Positions 45,021 to 57,308 of a stretch of 64,000 bases of DNA are shown here, piece by piece. The translations under genes and the position numbers were made by a program. The notes under the pieces were generated by a model. That model was given only the letters and a program-made list of their open reading frames with translations. It was not told the DNA's origin and did no database searches. This DNA comes from Phaeosaccion multiseriatum (Eukaryota > Ochrophyta, other classes): assembly GCA_965112735.1 (NCBI GenBank), contig OZ218950.1:2790001-2854000 (forward strand), written 5' to 3'. How positions within the stretch are numbered: the first letter of the stretch is position 1; each line of letters opens with the position of its first letter.

Positions 45021-46028
45021 CAGCAGCATCAACCCCTCCTAGAGGAACACCAACGGCATCAGCACGAGTACTACAAGCAGCACATCCAGGACAGCGAGCA
45101 CCAGCATTCTGACGATGATGACCTTCTCCCATCCCTCCCGGGGATTGGCCTCGCGACGCAGTGCAGCACGAGCAGTATGGACAGCGTCGCCACCACCAGC
45201 ACTGGCCACGAGGAGCAAGGAAGGGATGATGAGGAGGAGGGTGAGGAGGAGGAGGAAGTGGAGGAGGAAGAGGTGGTGTTGGAGGCCGACAGCCTTGGCT
45301 GTGCACGACGGAGCAGAGGCACCAACGTTGCTCAGCGACGGCACCCATGCTGGCCCCGTGCTGCGGCTGTGGAGGAGTGCGAAGAAGGTCCGATTGTGAG
45401 CGAAGACGAGCCCAACCTCATCAATAGCGGCAGTAGCCGAAGCAGCAGCCGCAGCAGAGGCGGCGACTGGAATGATGCGCGTCCTTGTGGTACAAGTAAG
45501 CGCCCCCGACTGGCCGACCACGAGTCCTTCCCTCAGCAACAGCAGCAGCACCACCACCACCACCACGACGAGTCGGATCAGCACGAGCCCGTTTTGCTGT
45601 GCGACGACGATCAGACTGCCGTTGGTCCACAGCAACAACAGAAGCACCAGCACCACGACCAGGCTTCGAAGCAGCAGCCCGGAAGGAGGGCGGGGTCTGG
45701 GGGGGAGGGAAGAGGCGCGGCTCTGGGAGGGGGGTGCCAGCAGGGAGATGATAGTCCTCGCTCCGCGTGGGATGAAACGATGGCTACCGGCCACCTGTCA
45801 CCAGCACCGGTAGGAGCAGCAGGAGCAGCCACTGGGGCAGCAAGTTGTCATGACGACGCTCTGCTTCTCCTCATGGTGAAGAATAGTTTTGATCCTGCCG
45901 CCGCTGGGGCTGTGGAATCATACTCAATGCAGCAGTTTGCCGGGCCCAAGTGGGGGCGAGTGGCCACCAACGTGAGCAAGACAGAAGACGGGTGGAGGAT
46001 GGCGAGGGAGGGCTCCACCGTTCACTGA
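43404..46028 (+). CDS. Heat shock factor-type transcription factor with Gln/His-rich regions
   Basis: Three exons (43404-43548, 43673-43770, 44034-46028) join in phase to 745 residues. The N-terminal HSF winged-helix domain spans about residues 25-125: VTSFVKKLFDMV, then LPKYFRHARFQSLVRQLNFY (recognition helix), SFKKISK, IWAYKHDLF and LLQALKRKT. This domain binds nGAAn repeats upstream of stress genes. The protein acts in the nucleus and normally trimerises, but I see no clear heptad HR-A/B coiled coil after the domain. The remainder is dominated by poly-Ser, His-rich and Gln-rich tracts: a CAG-coded run near 44600 and a CAA-coded run near 44870-44950, then acidic and basic patches. HSF families are expanded in stramenopiles, which fits the organism guess. 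Confidence 0.93.
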
Positions 46029-46934
46029 CAAGGAGCTTGGACCTCCTCCTGCCTGCCTGTGGTCGGAGAGAAGCACGGCGCAAGGTCAGCCAGTGGAAGG
46101 GGACTGAGAAGGGGAACACTTCTCCTCTGACTGGAACAAGTCAGGGAGAGAGGTAACGTACATAGATAGAATAGGGCGATACTTAGTAGCCGCCAGGGAA
46201 GTAGAGGATGGAGGTCGACAGGCAGGTCGATACCAAACCTGACCAGTGTCGACCTCACCCAGCCAGCACAGCAGCCGGTGCAAATAGAGGCGTCGCCGCG
46301 AACAAAGTGTTTAGGTGTGGGAGGTACTACAGGAGAGGTAGCTAGATGTGCATCAACAAGCAAGCACGAAAGAGAGATAGTTAGCCAACGAAAGAAGAGA
46401 GTGTGTGCATCAAAGCAACCACACAGGTTAATTTTATTAAGAATTAGAATGCTAGAAGTTTCTCGTTTGCTGTTGCTGCGGCGGGGGAGAGAGAGCGAGG
46501 GCGCGAGAGCGGGAGAGAGAAAAGAGAGAGTGAGGGGGGGGGGAGGAAGAGGCAGCGACGGAGCGAGCGAGCGGGCAAGCAACCGGGGGCGAGCGAGGGA
46601 AATGGAAGAGAAGCAGCGTCAGAGTGCGATCGAGGGAGCGTGGGGAGGGGGAGAAAGAGAGGCAGGGCCGCAGCAAGGGAGAGGGGGCAGGCAGGGGGCA
46701 AACACGAAGGCTTCCCCCGGCGGGGCGTCAAGGGCCCATAGACTGGAATTGAAACTGAAACTGAACCTTTCCTTCAACTGCCCCTCGACAGAGTGTGCAG
46801 CAGCAGGTCCATATTCGGGGGGGGGGGGGGAGGTATAGGGGGGGGGGTTAGAAAGAAGTTGGAGGAAGGTGGAGGATAGTATCATGTACTTTTTTCAGAA
46901 GGGCTTACAATAATCGCGTCCTCTGAAATGGAGG
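46029..46934. other. Intergenic spacer downstream of HSF
   Basis: About 900 bp with AG-rich stretches (46480-46690) and a G run at 46818-46830. No gene is supported. Confidence 0.5.
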
Positions 46935-47005
46935 GCTCGTTTAACTCAGCGGTAGAGTGTGCCCTTCGTAAGGGTGCAGTCATGAGTTCGAATCTCATAA
47001 TGAGC
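46935..47005 (+). tRNA. tRNA-Thr (anticodon CGT)
   Basis: A full cloverleaf can be drawn. The acceptor stem GCTCGTT pairs with AATGAGC (one G-T). The D stem is ACTC/GAGT with an AGCGGTA loop. The anticodon stem closes on the loop TTCGTAA, with CGT at 46968-46970 reading ACG. The variable loop is five nt. The T stem is ATGAG/CTCAT with loop TTCGAAT. There is no intron. A T run at 47006-47010 provides a Pol III terminator. Confidence 0.93.
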
Positions 47006-47574
47006 TTTTTGCCAATTTTTTTTTCTTTTTTTTTTCCCCTCCTCTCCCCGTTGGATGCGCGGGGGTTGTAGAGTAGCGGGTTTGATGCAGCCTGGTGGCC
47101 AATGACAGAGGAACTGAAATCGAAGAGTCTGCTTAGCTATGTATGCATGTGGGGCATGCGCCTTTCAGGCACCCACTCGACGTTATTGCTCCTCGGGGAG
47201 GTCAGGTGGGGTCAACAGCTGCAGAACCATGATGGCCGCGAGCAGCCGTGGTTCCTCCAGGTCTGGGACGGGCCCGGGGAGCGACGGCAGTGTGGATGGC
47301 GAGGGAGGGAGGGAGGGAGTGAGGGAGGGAGTCGGTGAGTGTGTGAGTGGGTGGGTGGGTGAGGTGAGTTAGGGAGTGATCGAGTGAGGGAGTCAACAAG
47401 GGACGAGGGAAGCAATGAGGGAGTGTGTGAGTGAGTGAGGCTTTGTGTCTGTGAGTGTGCATATGTATGTAAGAGGAGGGAGAAGAAGAAAGTCCCAGTT
47501 TGGGTTTCAGTTTTCGGCGTTACAGAAGTGCTTTTCATAAATAACACAGCAGCTATTAAAAGTAGCTGGTTATC
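47006..47574. other. Spacer between tRNA and the large basic protein gene
   Basis: T runs at 47006-47035 end the tRNA transcript. The remainder has GAGT/GGGA repeats (47295-47450) and no supported gene. Confidence 0.5.
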
Positions 47575-49127
47575 ATGGCTGCTGCTGCTGCTGCCAAGAA
47601 GAAGAAGAAGAAGAGCGTGGCGGGGCGGCCCCCGAGAAAGAGCCTGATAGAAAAAGGAGAGAAAAACGAAGAGAGTGAGGAAGAACCCGCAAGAGCCGAC
47701 TCGGCCGGGAAGGAGAAGAACAAGGAAGCAGGAAAGAAGACCAAGCGAAAGAGCAAGAAGAGCATCGTAGCACCGTCTCTCGACGGTGTAGCGGGAGAGG
47801 AGGTGGTGAACAAGGATGCTGAGAAGCCCAAGAAGAAGAAGAGCAACGTGGCACCACCTCCACCAGACGGTCCAACGGGGGAGGAGGTGGTGAGCAAGGG
47901 GGCGGGCTCCGATTCTGAGAAGCCTAAGAAGAAGACCAAGAAGAGCATAGTGCCTGCAGAGGGTGCGACTGAGGATGCGGCGACGCCGGGGAAGAAGAAG
48001 AAGTCAACAGCGGGCGTGGAGGCTGCGGGAGAGGGCCAAGAGCAGGGGCGCGGATCTAAGTCGGCTGCGAGGAAAAAGAAGAAGAGCACTGCTGGTGCCG
48101 CGACAGACGCGACAGGCGATCCCGAGGGAGCAGACGAGGGCGGTGGGGTTGGGGTGGACAGCGGCAAGGAGACGGAGGCTGACAATGGGGCCCAACCGGA
48201 CAAGACGGAGCGAGACGGACAGCCTGTGGTGCCTGCACCAGGTGATAGAGATAGCACAAGGGAAAGCGATGTAGGCGACAACCCAGAAGACACCGTGGGA
48301 GAGGGGGTCGGGGTTGCAGAGGAAATGCCACAAGAAGGTGTCATCAAGGTAAAGGTCATTGCAGAGGATGGAAGCCCCAGTAGCGAGGAGGCTGCTGGAG
48401 GCACGACGATGGACGCCGCCTCGAGCCTAACAGAAGAGGAACAGGAGGAGGAGGAGGAGGAGGAGGAGGAGGAGGAGGAGAAGCAGGAGCCGGAGAAGGG
48501 CAGCGACGCAGTAGGAAGCGAGAGCAGAAGAGTGGGCGAGGACGCCTCACCGGCAGGAGAAGAGGCCAAGCCAAAGGACACGCCTGAGGAACCTGCCCCA
48601 CTTCCTAGAGCCATTAGCATAGATGTCGTGGATCGAGGGGAGACGAAAGAACTGGTGCTCACGCGGAATGAAAGGAGACCCAGCGTGGAGGAGCCCAAGG
48701 AGAAGCAGCAAGGCGAAGGAGGAGCAGCGGAGGAAGAAGGAAAAGAACACAAGATTCTGAGTAGCAGAAGCCTAGACAGGAGTCTGAGCAACGACATGGA
48801 GGCACTGCAAGCCATCGCAGATCACTCCACACAACAAAGGCGCTCCCCACCAGCGCGGAAGGACAGTCTGCCATCGACCACAGAAGAAGAAGAAGAAGAA
48901 GAAGAAGAAGAAGAAGAAGAAGAAGAAAAAGAAGTGGGAGAGGAGGGGGGGGGTTCAATGGCAGTAGCACCAACGAATGGCCTGGATCCGGGAGGGGCAC
49001 CGCCGCCACAGGAAGCGTCCTCTCCGCCCCCGCCTTGGCGGGTGCGCTCCGAGCAGGAGGCAAGTGGTCGTTCCAAAGGGTATGATGCCGAAGGCCAGGA
49101 GACTGGCGCAAGAGCTGTCACCATCAT

Positions 49128-49190
<63 letters not shown>

Positions 49191-49619
49191 CGAGGAGAAG
49201 GAGGAGCGACGGCGCATCGGCGGGGTGGGCATGGGGCTTTCGCCCAAGTCCTCCTTCCTGGGTCAGCAAGTGTCGTACGCCACCACAGGCAATGACGTCA
49301 TCGAGGTCGGCGAGGGGGGGGGCACCGTTACGCCTCGGAGCCCGCCCGAGGAGAAGCGCGCAGGAAAAGGAGACAGTGAGGAGGAGGAGGAGGAGGAGGA
49401 GGAGCGAGGCATACCCAAGCAAGTACCTCGGCAGCAGCAAGAACAGCAGCTGCAATTCGAGGAGGATGAGGAGGAGGGAATTCACCTGAGCGGCCGCGCA
49501 GCAAAGGTCGAAGCTTGCCATCGGACGGGCCTCTTGCGGAGAACGTTCCGCGGCTTGCGGACGGCAGCAGACGAACAGCGGCGGCAGACGCAGCAGGAAC
49601 AGGAACAGGAGCAGGAGCA

Positions 49620-49676
<57 letters not shown>

Positions 49677-52600
49677 CAAGGCGTGGTCGGGGGCCGCTTC
49701 CTCCTACACCTTTCGAAAGGATTGTCGCCGCACGCTCACTGTGGGCGGTGCCGGAGTGGTGTTCTTTCTGCATCCGCACGAGCAGCTTAGCATCACGTGT
49801 GTGTCCGGGCGTGGCCGTCTAGACATGGCGCTAAGCCGCTCGGTGAGTAGCACAGAACGTAACGGCGATAGTGATACACGTAGTCCTGGCGCAGGAGGCA
49901 TCTCCTACCAGCAGGCATCACTCGGTCCGAATGGTGCTCGAGCCAGTGGTGCTGTCGCGGGTGGTGGTGGTGGTGAGGGTGGCCGGACTAGAGACGAGGA
50001 GGAGAGTGAGGGCGACGACGGTGTGGGCGTTGGGGCCGGGGTTGGTATCGGCGTCGGGACGTCGCTCATTAGCAGGGCCGTTGTGCACGACAGCGCCGCC
50101 CACTTCGAGCAGACTGTCAAGGTGGACCATCGCTACCCCTACGTGCCGGGTCATTTGTACACCTTCACCGCACACAAGACGCAGGACTTGGGCGCCTTGC
50201 TTTCGAGCCATAGCAGCACTGGAGGAGGAGGAGGAGGAGGAGGAGGAGGAGGAGGAGGAGGAGGAGGAGGAGGAGGAGGAGGAGGAGGAGGAGAAGGACC
50301 AGGAGGACCAGGAGGGTGGTGGGTGGGGGGAGGAGGAGGAGGAAAGAGGGTGGAGGATCACAGCAGAAGGGCTGCGGCGGCGGGTCGGAGAGGTCGAGAG
50401 GCCTTGGGAGAGGATGAGCGAAATGAGGTAAGTTGAAGTTGCCCGCAGGAGTCGAGCGAATAGGGTACCGACACAGCTAGTGTGTAGAAGGCCTTTTTAC
50501 GTTGCCTTACCCGCTCCTGTATCCCGGTCCTTCTGTACCGCCCCCTCCTACCTCCTGGCCTCCCACACGACAACAGCAGCAGCCCAAGCACCACCTGCAG
50601 CAGCCTCGTCTCGGCGAGGAGGACTTGGCGCTTCGAGGGGGTGGCCGGGTAGGGGTCAAGGAGGAGGGGGACGAGGCCATGCACATGGAGGTGTCCTTCG
50701 TAGTGGTGAGCAGCTTCGACCCTCACGAGCTCCTCTCGCAACAGGAGAACAAGGCTTTGGACCGGCGCTCACTGCCTCTCATCAGCAGCAGCAACGTCGC
50801 TCTCATGGCCAGTCGGACAAGCGCCAGTCTAGGCCTCTCTGACGCCGCTGAGGCTCGTGCTGCTGCTGATGGTGATGACGATGATGATGATGATGATGGT
50901 GGTAGTGGTGATGATAACGACGACGACGATGACGATGTCAGTGGTGATGGGGTCAGCTGCTGTAGCGTCTACAGTGGCGGCAATGGTAGCACAACATGGA
51001 CTTGTTGCTGCAGCAACCGGCGACGGTCCGCCCATCGCCGTCGAACGAGGGCCCAAAGAAGAGGCAGTAGTACGGAAAGCTCTTCTTCCAGCGGCGGCGA
51101 CAGCAGCAGCAGCAGCTGCTTTACGAGCCCCAGCGGTGTGAGGAGGAGTAAGAGGGGGAGAAAGAGCAAGAGCAAGAGCAAGACGGAGCGGAGGAGTAGG
51201 AGTAGGAGTAGGAGTAGGAGTAGGAGTAGGAGTGCTCGAAGTACTCGGAGTAGGCAAAACTTGTCCAAGTCCAGATCGAGATCGCCGCGCCGAGCACAAG
51301 TCGGGCCATCACCACCGCCGCCCAAACGAAGGTCAACAAGAAGAAGCAGAGGGAGAGGACTCCACCGCCGCTGTCGGAGCAGCAGCAGGAGCAGGAGCAG
51401 GAGCACTAGCAGTAGCAATTATAACTGCAGGATCAGGAGCACGAGCAGCAGTAGTAGCAACCTCTCCACTGCCAAAGGGAAGGAGAACCACAGTGAAGAC
51501 GCCCGTGAGGAGGGGCAGCCGGGAAGTGTGCTGGGAGAGCAACAAAACAAACAAGAGACAGCACCAAGACGAAGAAGGAGCGGGAGGAGGAGGGATTGGA
51601 GGAGAAGCAAGGGTGGGGGGAGGAGGAGAAGGAGGCAGCCCGCAGAGGCGACCAATCAGCCGCAGACCCAGGGGGAGACTCCTGCGCCTCGGGTTGGTCA
51701 GAGGGGCACCCCTCCTCCGGCCCCGTCTACGACGGCAGCAGCAACAGCGCCCAAGATGAAGAGGGACAGGAGCGGCTCAACGGCCGACCTCAGTAGCCTC
51801 AGCTCCTCCGAGGAAGGAGCGGGGGCGGGAGGGCAGCAGCAGAACCCCCCTGGGGCCGGGAAGAACCCCCCGGGGGCGGGGCAGGCCCGCTCTGGTGGGG
51901 CCCAGGGTGAAGAGGAGGCGCGGAGGCAGCAAGCGGGCGGAGGGAGCGTGAGGCAACAGGGGGTGGGGTTGCTGCTACCTACGGTTCAAGGGACGCAAGA
52001 CGGGACACAGCAGAAGCAGCAGCCACAGCATGGTGGAGCCGGGCAGCCCTCGCTTCTTCCAAGGGTGGTGGGCGCAGAGGCGGCGGATGGGAGGGAAAGT
52101 AGAGGTAGGGGAGAGAAGCGCAGGAGAAGGAAGAGGAGCAAACACAGGAGAGGAAGGGACAGGAAAAGAAGCGCGAGTAGTGCGAGTCGTACGAGTAGGA
52201 GTAGCAGCAGCAGCCGCAGCAGCAGCAGCAGAAGTAGAAGCAGAAGCAGAGGCAAAAGGGGGAGCCGGAGCCGGAGCCCGAAGAGGCATGCCAGGGAGAG
52301 AGGCGAGAGAGGAAGGGAAGGAGGCACGAGAGCAAAGGCGTCGCGAAGGGCGAGCCCGCACGGCAGCAGGTCTACTCTTGTCGACGACTTGGACGCTGCC
52401 ACTAGTAGCAAGGCTCGAGAGTCGGACCATCACCGCCGTCACCACCGCCGCCACCACCACCACAATCATCAGGCTCACGGCCGCCACAATCACCACGCTC
52501 ACAGGCGCTACCGAAGCCCCCGAAGCCCCAAGGCCTCTCGCTCGCCTGTTCGACAAGTCCACGCCTCGGAGGAGCAGCAGCAGCAGGGAGAGGGACTTTC

Positions 52601-53702
52601 GCTCATCATCGCCCCCCATGACGGTTACTACTCGCCCTCCATGGGTGGCGGCAGCAGCAATCGTCTGAAGCAGCAACAGCAGCAGCAGCAGCACCAGCAG
52701 CAGATGATGACGCCACGGGCTCGACTCCGAGACGGGCGGGAGGGGGTGCCTTTGCCCAGCAACACTGTATCGCCTCCTCCGTCTCCGCAGTACTCAGCAT
52801 TCGGCTCGACCCTTCCCCGCCAGCACCAGCAGGGGCAGCAGGGGCAGCAGCAGCAGCAGCAGCATCCAGAGCAATGGAAGCAGCAAGGACCACCAAACCT
52901 TCCCTCCGATAGCAGCAGCCATCATCCCCAGGGGGGCTACCCGGGCCTCCCTCATCATGCGCGCTTCCAACAGCAGCCGCAGCACCAGCACCAGCACCAG
53001 CGCATTGCAGACCCTTACGGCTTTTCCAATGGTGCCTCGGACCCGCGGTGTGGGCATCAGCCGCAGGATCAGCTGCAGCAGGAGCCGCAGCAGCACCGGC
53101 GGTCGACGCCTGTAGCCCCTGGAGTTACCCAGGCCACGAGAGGATACGTCCATCAGTCCAAGTATCAGAATTATCCGCAGCAGCAGCGGCAGCACCAGGA
53201 GCAGCAGCAGCAGCAGCAACAGCAGGAGCAGCAGCTGCAGGAGCCGCTATTCTCTCCCAGACAAAAGCCACCAGAACACACGCGCACTCGGCGACATCAT
53301 GCCGCTCCAACCACTGGCAAGGCGTCGGAGCATCACGCGCAGCAGACACGACGACAGAGTCCGCCACTCAGACAGAGCCCGCCCCTCAGTCAAAGTCACA
53401 ACCATGGCCACAGTCACAGTCACAGCTACATTCACGGCCCAAGTCAGGGTCAGGGCAAGGGTCAGGGCCAGGGTCTGAATCCAGGGAGAGGAAAGGGTTC
53501 GGATCCTCTGGGATCACATCAACCTCCAGAGGCCCACCACCGCCAGCAGCGCGAGCCTCGGTCGTCTCTGTCGCGGCAGCAGCAGTCTCATCATCTGTAT
53601 CTACAGCAGCAGCAGCAGCAGCAGCAGCAGGGCAGGAAGAGGAGTATGCGGGAGGAGTACTACAGCCCCGCCACCCTCCCTCGCTGGAGAGACGCACATT
53701 AG
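47575..53702 (+). CDS. Giant low-complexity nuclear-type protein (Lys repeats, acidic, poly-Gln, RS domain)
   Basis: Two exons (47575-50427, 50577-53702) join in phase to about 1,992 residues. The N-terminus holds at least five Lys-rich repeats of the type KKKKS-xx-AG/AP (residues ~8-180). Acidic and Ser-rich stretches, poly-Glu and two poly-Gln runs follow. Three islands look folded: near residue 700-760 (YTFRKDCRRTLTVGGAGVVF...SITCVSGRGRLDMAL), 840-880 (HRYPYVPGHLYTFTAHKTQD) and 980-1025 (AMHMEVSFVVVSSF). Poly-Gly and Asp/Asn inserts separate them, and they may be pieces of one beta-rich domain. The C-terminal half is Arg/Ser-rich ([20 protein letters not shown]), then His/Gln/Pro-rich. RS domains are typical of splicing or mRNA-processing proteins, so a nuclear speckle-type role is inferred. 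No known family is recognised. Confidence 0.7.
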
Positions 53703-53976
53703 AGACGCACATTTAGTGACGTTACCCACCGGTTGTCAGCTGCCATCGCAACACAACGCACGAACGATCAGAGAGAAAGAATTTCAACGGCATGCATCGG
53801 TGTGGTGAGAGGGTTGACAAGCATTATTCGTAGATAACATTTTATGGTACACCCCGAGCTACGTACAAAACCTCCATCCCCAGCCTGCATGCCTCCGAGA
53901 CAGATCGTGCGGATGCAGTGAGTCACTCCCGCTAATGACGCATGTCGTTCGACAGCTGCCTGTCGCCCAAGTCGCC
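53703..53976. other. Convergent spacer
   Basis: 274 bp between two facing stop codons, presumably both 3' UTRs. Nothing else is seen. Confidence 0.5.
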
Positions 53977-56964
53977 TCATGTTGAACCTCCGCCCCGCTC
54001 AAGATGCTGCTGCAGTTCCTCAATGCGCTGCTGCACCTCCTGTTGCCGCTGCTGCTGCTGCAACTGCTGCAGCTGCAACTGGTGCAGCTGCATCTCCTGC
54101 TGCTCCCGCATGTCCTCCTGAGACCGCTGCTGCTGTTGCTGCTGCTCTTGTTGTTGCTGCTGCTGTTGCTGCTGCTGTTGCTGCTGCTGTTGCTGCCGGG
54201 TCTCCTCCAGCTGTTGTAGCTGCGCCTGCCTGATTTCCTGCTGCCGCTGTATCTCCCTCCTCCTCATTAGCTGCACGCGAAGGCACTCAATGCACTTGTC
54301 CAGGCGGTAAAGCGTGGATTGTGTGGCCAGCATGGCCTGTGTCTCCGCGGTACTGAGGTCGGGAAGCACCCCTGCCAGCCACAGGCTCATCTCCTCTGAA
54401 CGGGTCAAGAGAGGTACACACACATAGTTAAGAGGCGCCTGTGATTGGAGGACAATGGGGAAGGGGACAAACACACAAGAGAGAAGAACCGACCCAGACA
54501 CGCTGACTGATGCACGCCCGTCACCCACCTGGCGAGGAGGGTACATCATCTCCCCCCTGTTCGGACATGCTCTGCCACAGCTGCTGCGCCTCTTTTTGCC
54601 GCACCTTCACGAGGGCCTCTTCGGGAGAGCCAGCCTCCGGAGTTACGTCCTGTCCGGCGCGAGAGAGAGGGGAAGGGGAGAGGAAGAGAGAGAGAGCGCG
54701 ACAAGAGAGCAAGAGGGGGTGAGAGAGGGAAGCAAGAGAGGCGCGGAGAGAGAGAGACAGGGAGAGAGAGTGTATGGACAAAGAAAGAGAGCGGCAGATG
54801 GGAGTGCAGAGGACAGAGACAAACCCGTGCGTGTGTGTGGGCTGACTGACTGACCGGGTGCGTGCTGGACGCAGCCACAAGGAGAAAAAATCCCAAACTT
54901 TACCAACGAACAATTACAGTACAGCACAGCACACAGAGCCAGACCAGCACAGCCGCACACGCACCCACACACGCACCTGCAGAGGAACAGCGGTGCAGTA
55001 GTAGAGGCCGTGCGTGCCTTCCTCCATGTACGGGTCCTTGACTGTGAAGCGCTCCGTCATCTTGACCTGCAGCAGCACACAGCCGTCGCTCTGGAATTGA
55101 CATTCGCGCTGCACGCACGGGATGGGGGGGAGGGAACGGGGGGGCAATGAGGGGGGAGGAAGGGATGGCAGTGGATGGGCAGGGGGGCGGGAAGGCGCAC
55201 ACAAAAAAAGCGTCGTCATCCACCAGGGAAGAAAGGACACACGGCGTGAGGCAGCACCTGGGCTCTGCAGTGCAGTCCTTGCTTAGGCCACGTCCGTTCC
55301 ATCAGTATAGCAGTCAGTCAATCCTTCATTCAGCCAGCCAACCCATCAGTCAGTCAGTCAGTCAGTCAGTCAGTCAGTCAGCCAGCCAGCCAGCCAGCCA
55401 GCCAGTCGCCTTTACCGCTACGCACCACTTCCGCCACCAAGCCGGGGTCGCCGGCCTTGGCCTTGTAGTTGGTGTAATTCGGCAAATAGAGGAACTTCCT
55501 TGAGGTGTCGATGATCCGAGACATCATTAGCTTATAGCGCGGCTCAAATAGGCTGAGGGAGATGCAGTTGCGCGGTAGAAGCGGCATGTTGTCTGGAGGG
55601 AAAGGGAAACGATCCCCGAGGAGGTTCGGGGGTGAGGACGACAAGACACAACATACCATAGGCAGAAACATGCGCGCAAAGAGAGCTTGACTGTCGGTGC
55701 CCCATCCACTCCCCCCCCAGGCGGGTGGCGAACCCCTTGCTTCGGAGCCTCGCCCGCTCCAGCGCGTCCCCTCTCCTCCTCCTCCTCCTCCTCCTCCTCC
55801 TCCTCGTCCTCCTCTTCCTCTTCTTCCTCCTCTTCCTCCTCTTCCTCCTCCTCCTCCTCCTCCTCCTCTTCCTCCTCCTCCTCCTCCTCCTCTTCCTCCC
55901 CCTCCTCCTCCTCCTCCTCCTCCTCCTCCTCCTCCTCCTGTCTCGCTCTGCCTCTGCCTGTACTTACAATAAAAGATGGGCAGTATACGCTTCCATTCCT
56001 TTTTGTCCGCCTTGCTCTCTGCCTCTCGCAGGGCGTACTCTCTTGGGAAGCAGGTCCTAGCGATGGTCGACAGCATGACGTTCTCTGGGTGGTCGCTTGC
56101 ACTGTGAGGCAACGTAATGTATGTGTGGGGGCAAGGCGGGAGAGGTTGACGAGACAAAAGGGGGAGTAACTTGGTATCCCATCGCGACAAGAGAGACCAG
56201 AGAGACGACAGGAGTGCTGCGCGAAAGCAAAATGGCGATGAGACGGGGCCCTCTCTCTCTCTGCCTCCCTCCCTCCCTCCCTCCCTCCCTCCCTCCAGCA
56301 TATCAGAGCACTCACTTGACGTGGCAGCAGCCGCGACAAATTGGACATTTCTTCTTGGTGCGAGCGAGGACCTTCACTAGGCAAGCCCTGCAAAAAGAGT
56401 GGCCACAACCTATGGGGTGGAGGCCGGGGCAAGACGGTTCAACAGGGACAGAAGCACAGCAGGCAGGTCAAGGATTAGCGGTAAAAAGCCAGCGAGACTC
56501 AGCAGCGGCAAGGCAGGGAGGCTCATCAAGCGAGGAGGCCCGTCCGGTGCAAAAGATTGGTGTATAGACAGGGAGAAAAAGGGTGTACGCGTTCTGAGTC
56601 ATTCATCGCCCTCCCTGCCGCGGAATGAAATTACGAAAGTACACAGAAAAGACCCACTGCAGACCAGCAACACTGCGACCAGCGATCGAGCAAGAAGTTC
56701 CATGCTGTGAACGGAGGAGGGTCAAGCAAGAAGGGCCCCGATGGGGGAAAGAGCATGTCGGGACTGCTCACCTAATGAGATGGGTTCGCAGATCAAAGCC
56801 AAGCACACCGTGCACTCCAGTAGACTGCTCTGCAGCTCACGCGACCCCCTATCATCCTTTGCTAAAGCCTGGCTCTTCGCGGCTGCTGCTGCCTGGGGCT
56901 TTACTGGCCCTATTGTCTCATTAAGCTCCGGTGGGGGCAAAGGTGGAGCGGTGGAAGATTCCAT
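53977..56964 (-). CDS. RING-finger / LON-domain protein, probable E3 ubiquitin ligase
   Basis: Seven exons (56964-56772, 56409-56316, 56101-55968, 55592-55426, 55108-54977, 54649-54529, 54395-53977) join in phase to 419 residues. Residues ~50-95 are a C3HC4 RING: LECTVCLALICEPISLGCGH, SFCRACLVKVL and KKCPICRG. The LON substrate-binding fold follows from about 125 to 240: NMPLLPRNCISLSLFEPRYK, LMMSRII, GDPGLVAEV.., CVLLQVKMTERFTV and GLYYCTAVPLQ. This RING-then-LON order matches LONRF-type E3 ligases, which ubiquitinate proteins in protein quality control. The C-terminus has a helical Leu/Arg segment (TLYRLDKCIECLRVQLMRRR), then a Gln-rich coiled-coil-like tail. The protein is shorter than animal LONRFs and lacks TPR repeats. 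The fourth donor (GTG then GTGCGT) was chosen because it alone keeps the frame. Confidence 0.88.
55315..55412. repeat. (CAGT)n/(CAGC)n microsatellite
   Basis: CAGT then CAGC tetranucleotide repeat inside the intron between exons 4 and 5 of the RING-LON gene. Confidence 0.9.
55765..55945. repeat. (TCC)n repeat in a RING-LON intron
   Basis: About 180 bp of TCC/TTCC repeat. On the coding strand it is a GGA/GAA purine tract starting soon after the exon 3 donor. Long Glu or Gly frames over it are artefacts. Confidence 0.9.
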
Positions 56965-57308
56965 TTCCCCCCCCCCCCCCCGCCACCAATACCGACTGCA
57001 GCGTCTAGCGGACAACCTATACAACAATACCCTGAGCGCTGTATAACACGCCGCGGTTGGAGGGATGTTCCTGCACACCTGACTCTCTCTCGGTGGTGCG
57101 TTCGGCAAGCGAAGATGAGGTAGTAAGTCAATAAAGCCCCACACCCAAATCCGGCCCCAAATCGATATCCCAAATCCCGTCGAATGATCTGGACTTCCAA
57201 GAGAAAAATCCTGTCAAATAAAAACAACAAACACTCTGAACGAACGGTAGCGGCCACGTAGACCGAACCACACCACCCGAAGGGAAAGGGCAGGGTGGAG
57301 AGGTGGAG
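56965..57308. promoter_or_regulatory. Divergent promoter, RING-LON / myo-inositol-phosphate synthase
   Basis: 344 bp lie between opposite start codons. A 13-nt C run sits at 56970-56982 next to the RING-LON start. No clear TATA box. Confidence 0.4.

Noticed and set aside
47102-47372. Two short plus-strand frames after the tRNA
   Set aside because: They run into GAGT/GGGA repeats and show no conservation or splicing signal.
55378-56432. Long Glu- or Gly-rich minus-strand frames of about 300 residues
   Set aside because: They read through introns. The spliced RING-LON model with conserved Cys and LON motifs explains the exonic parts.
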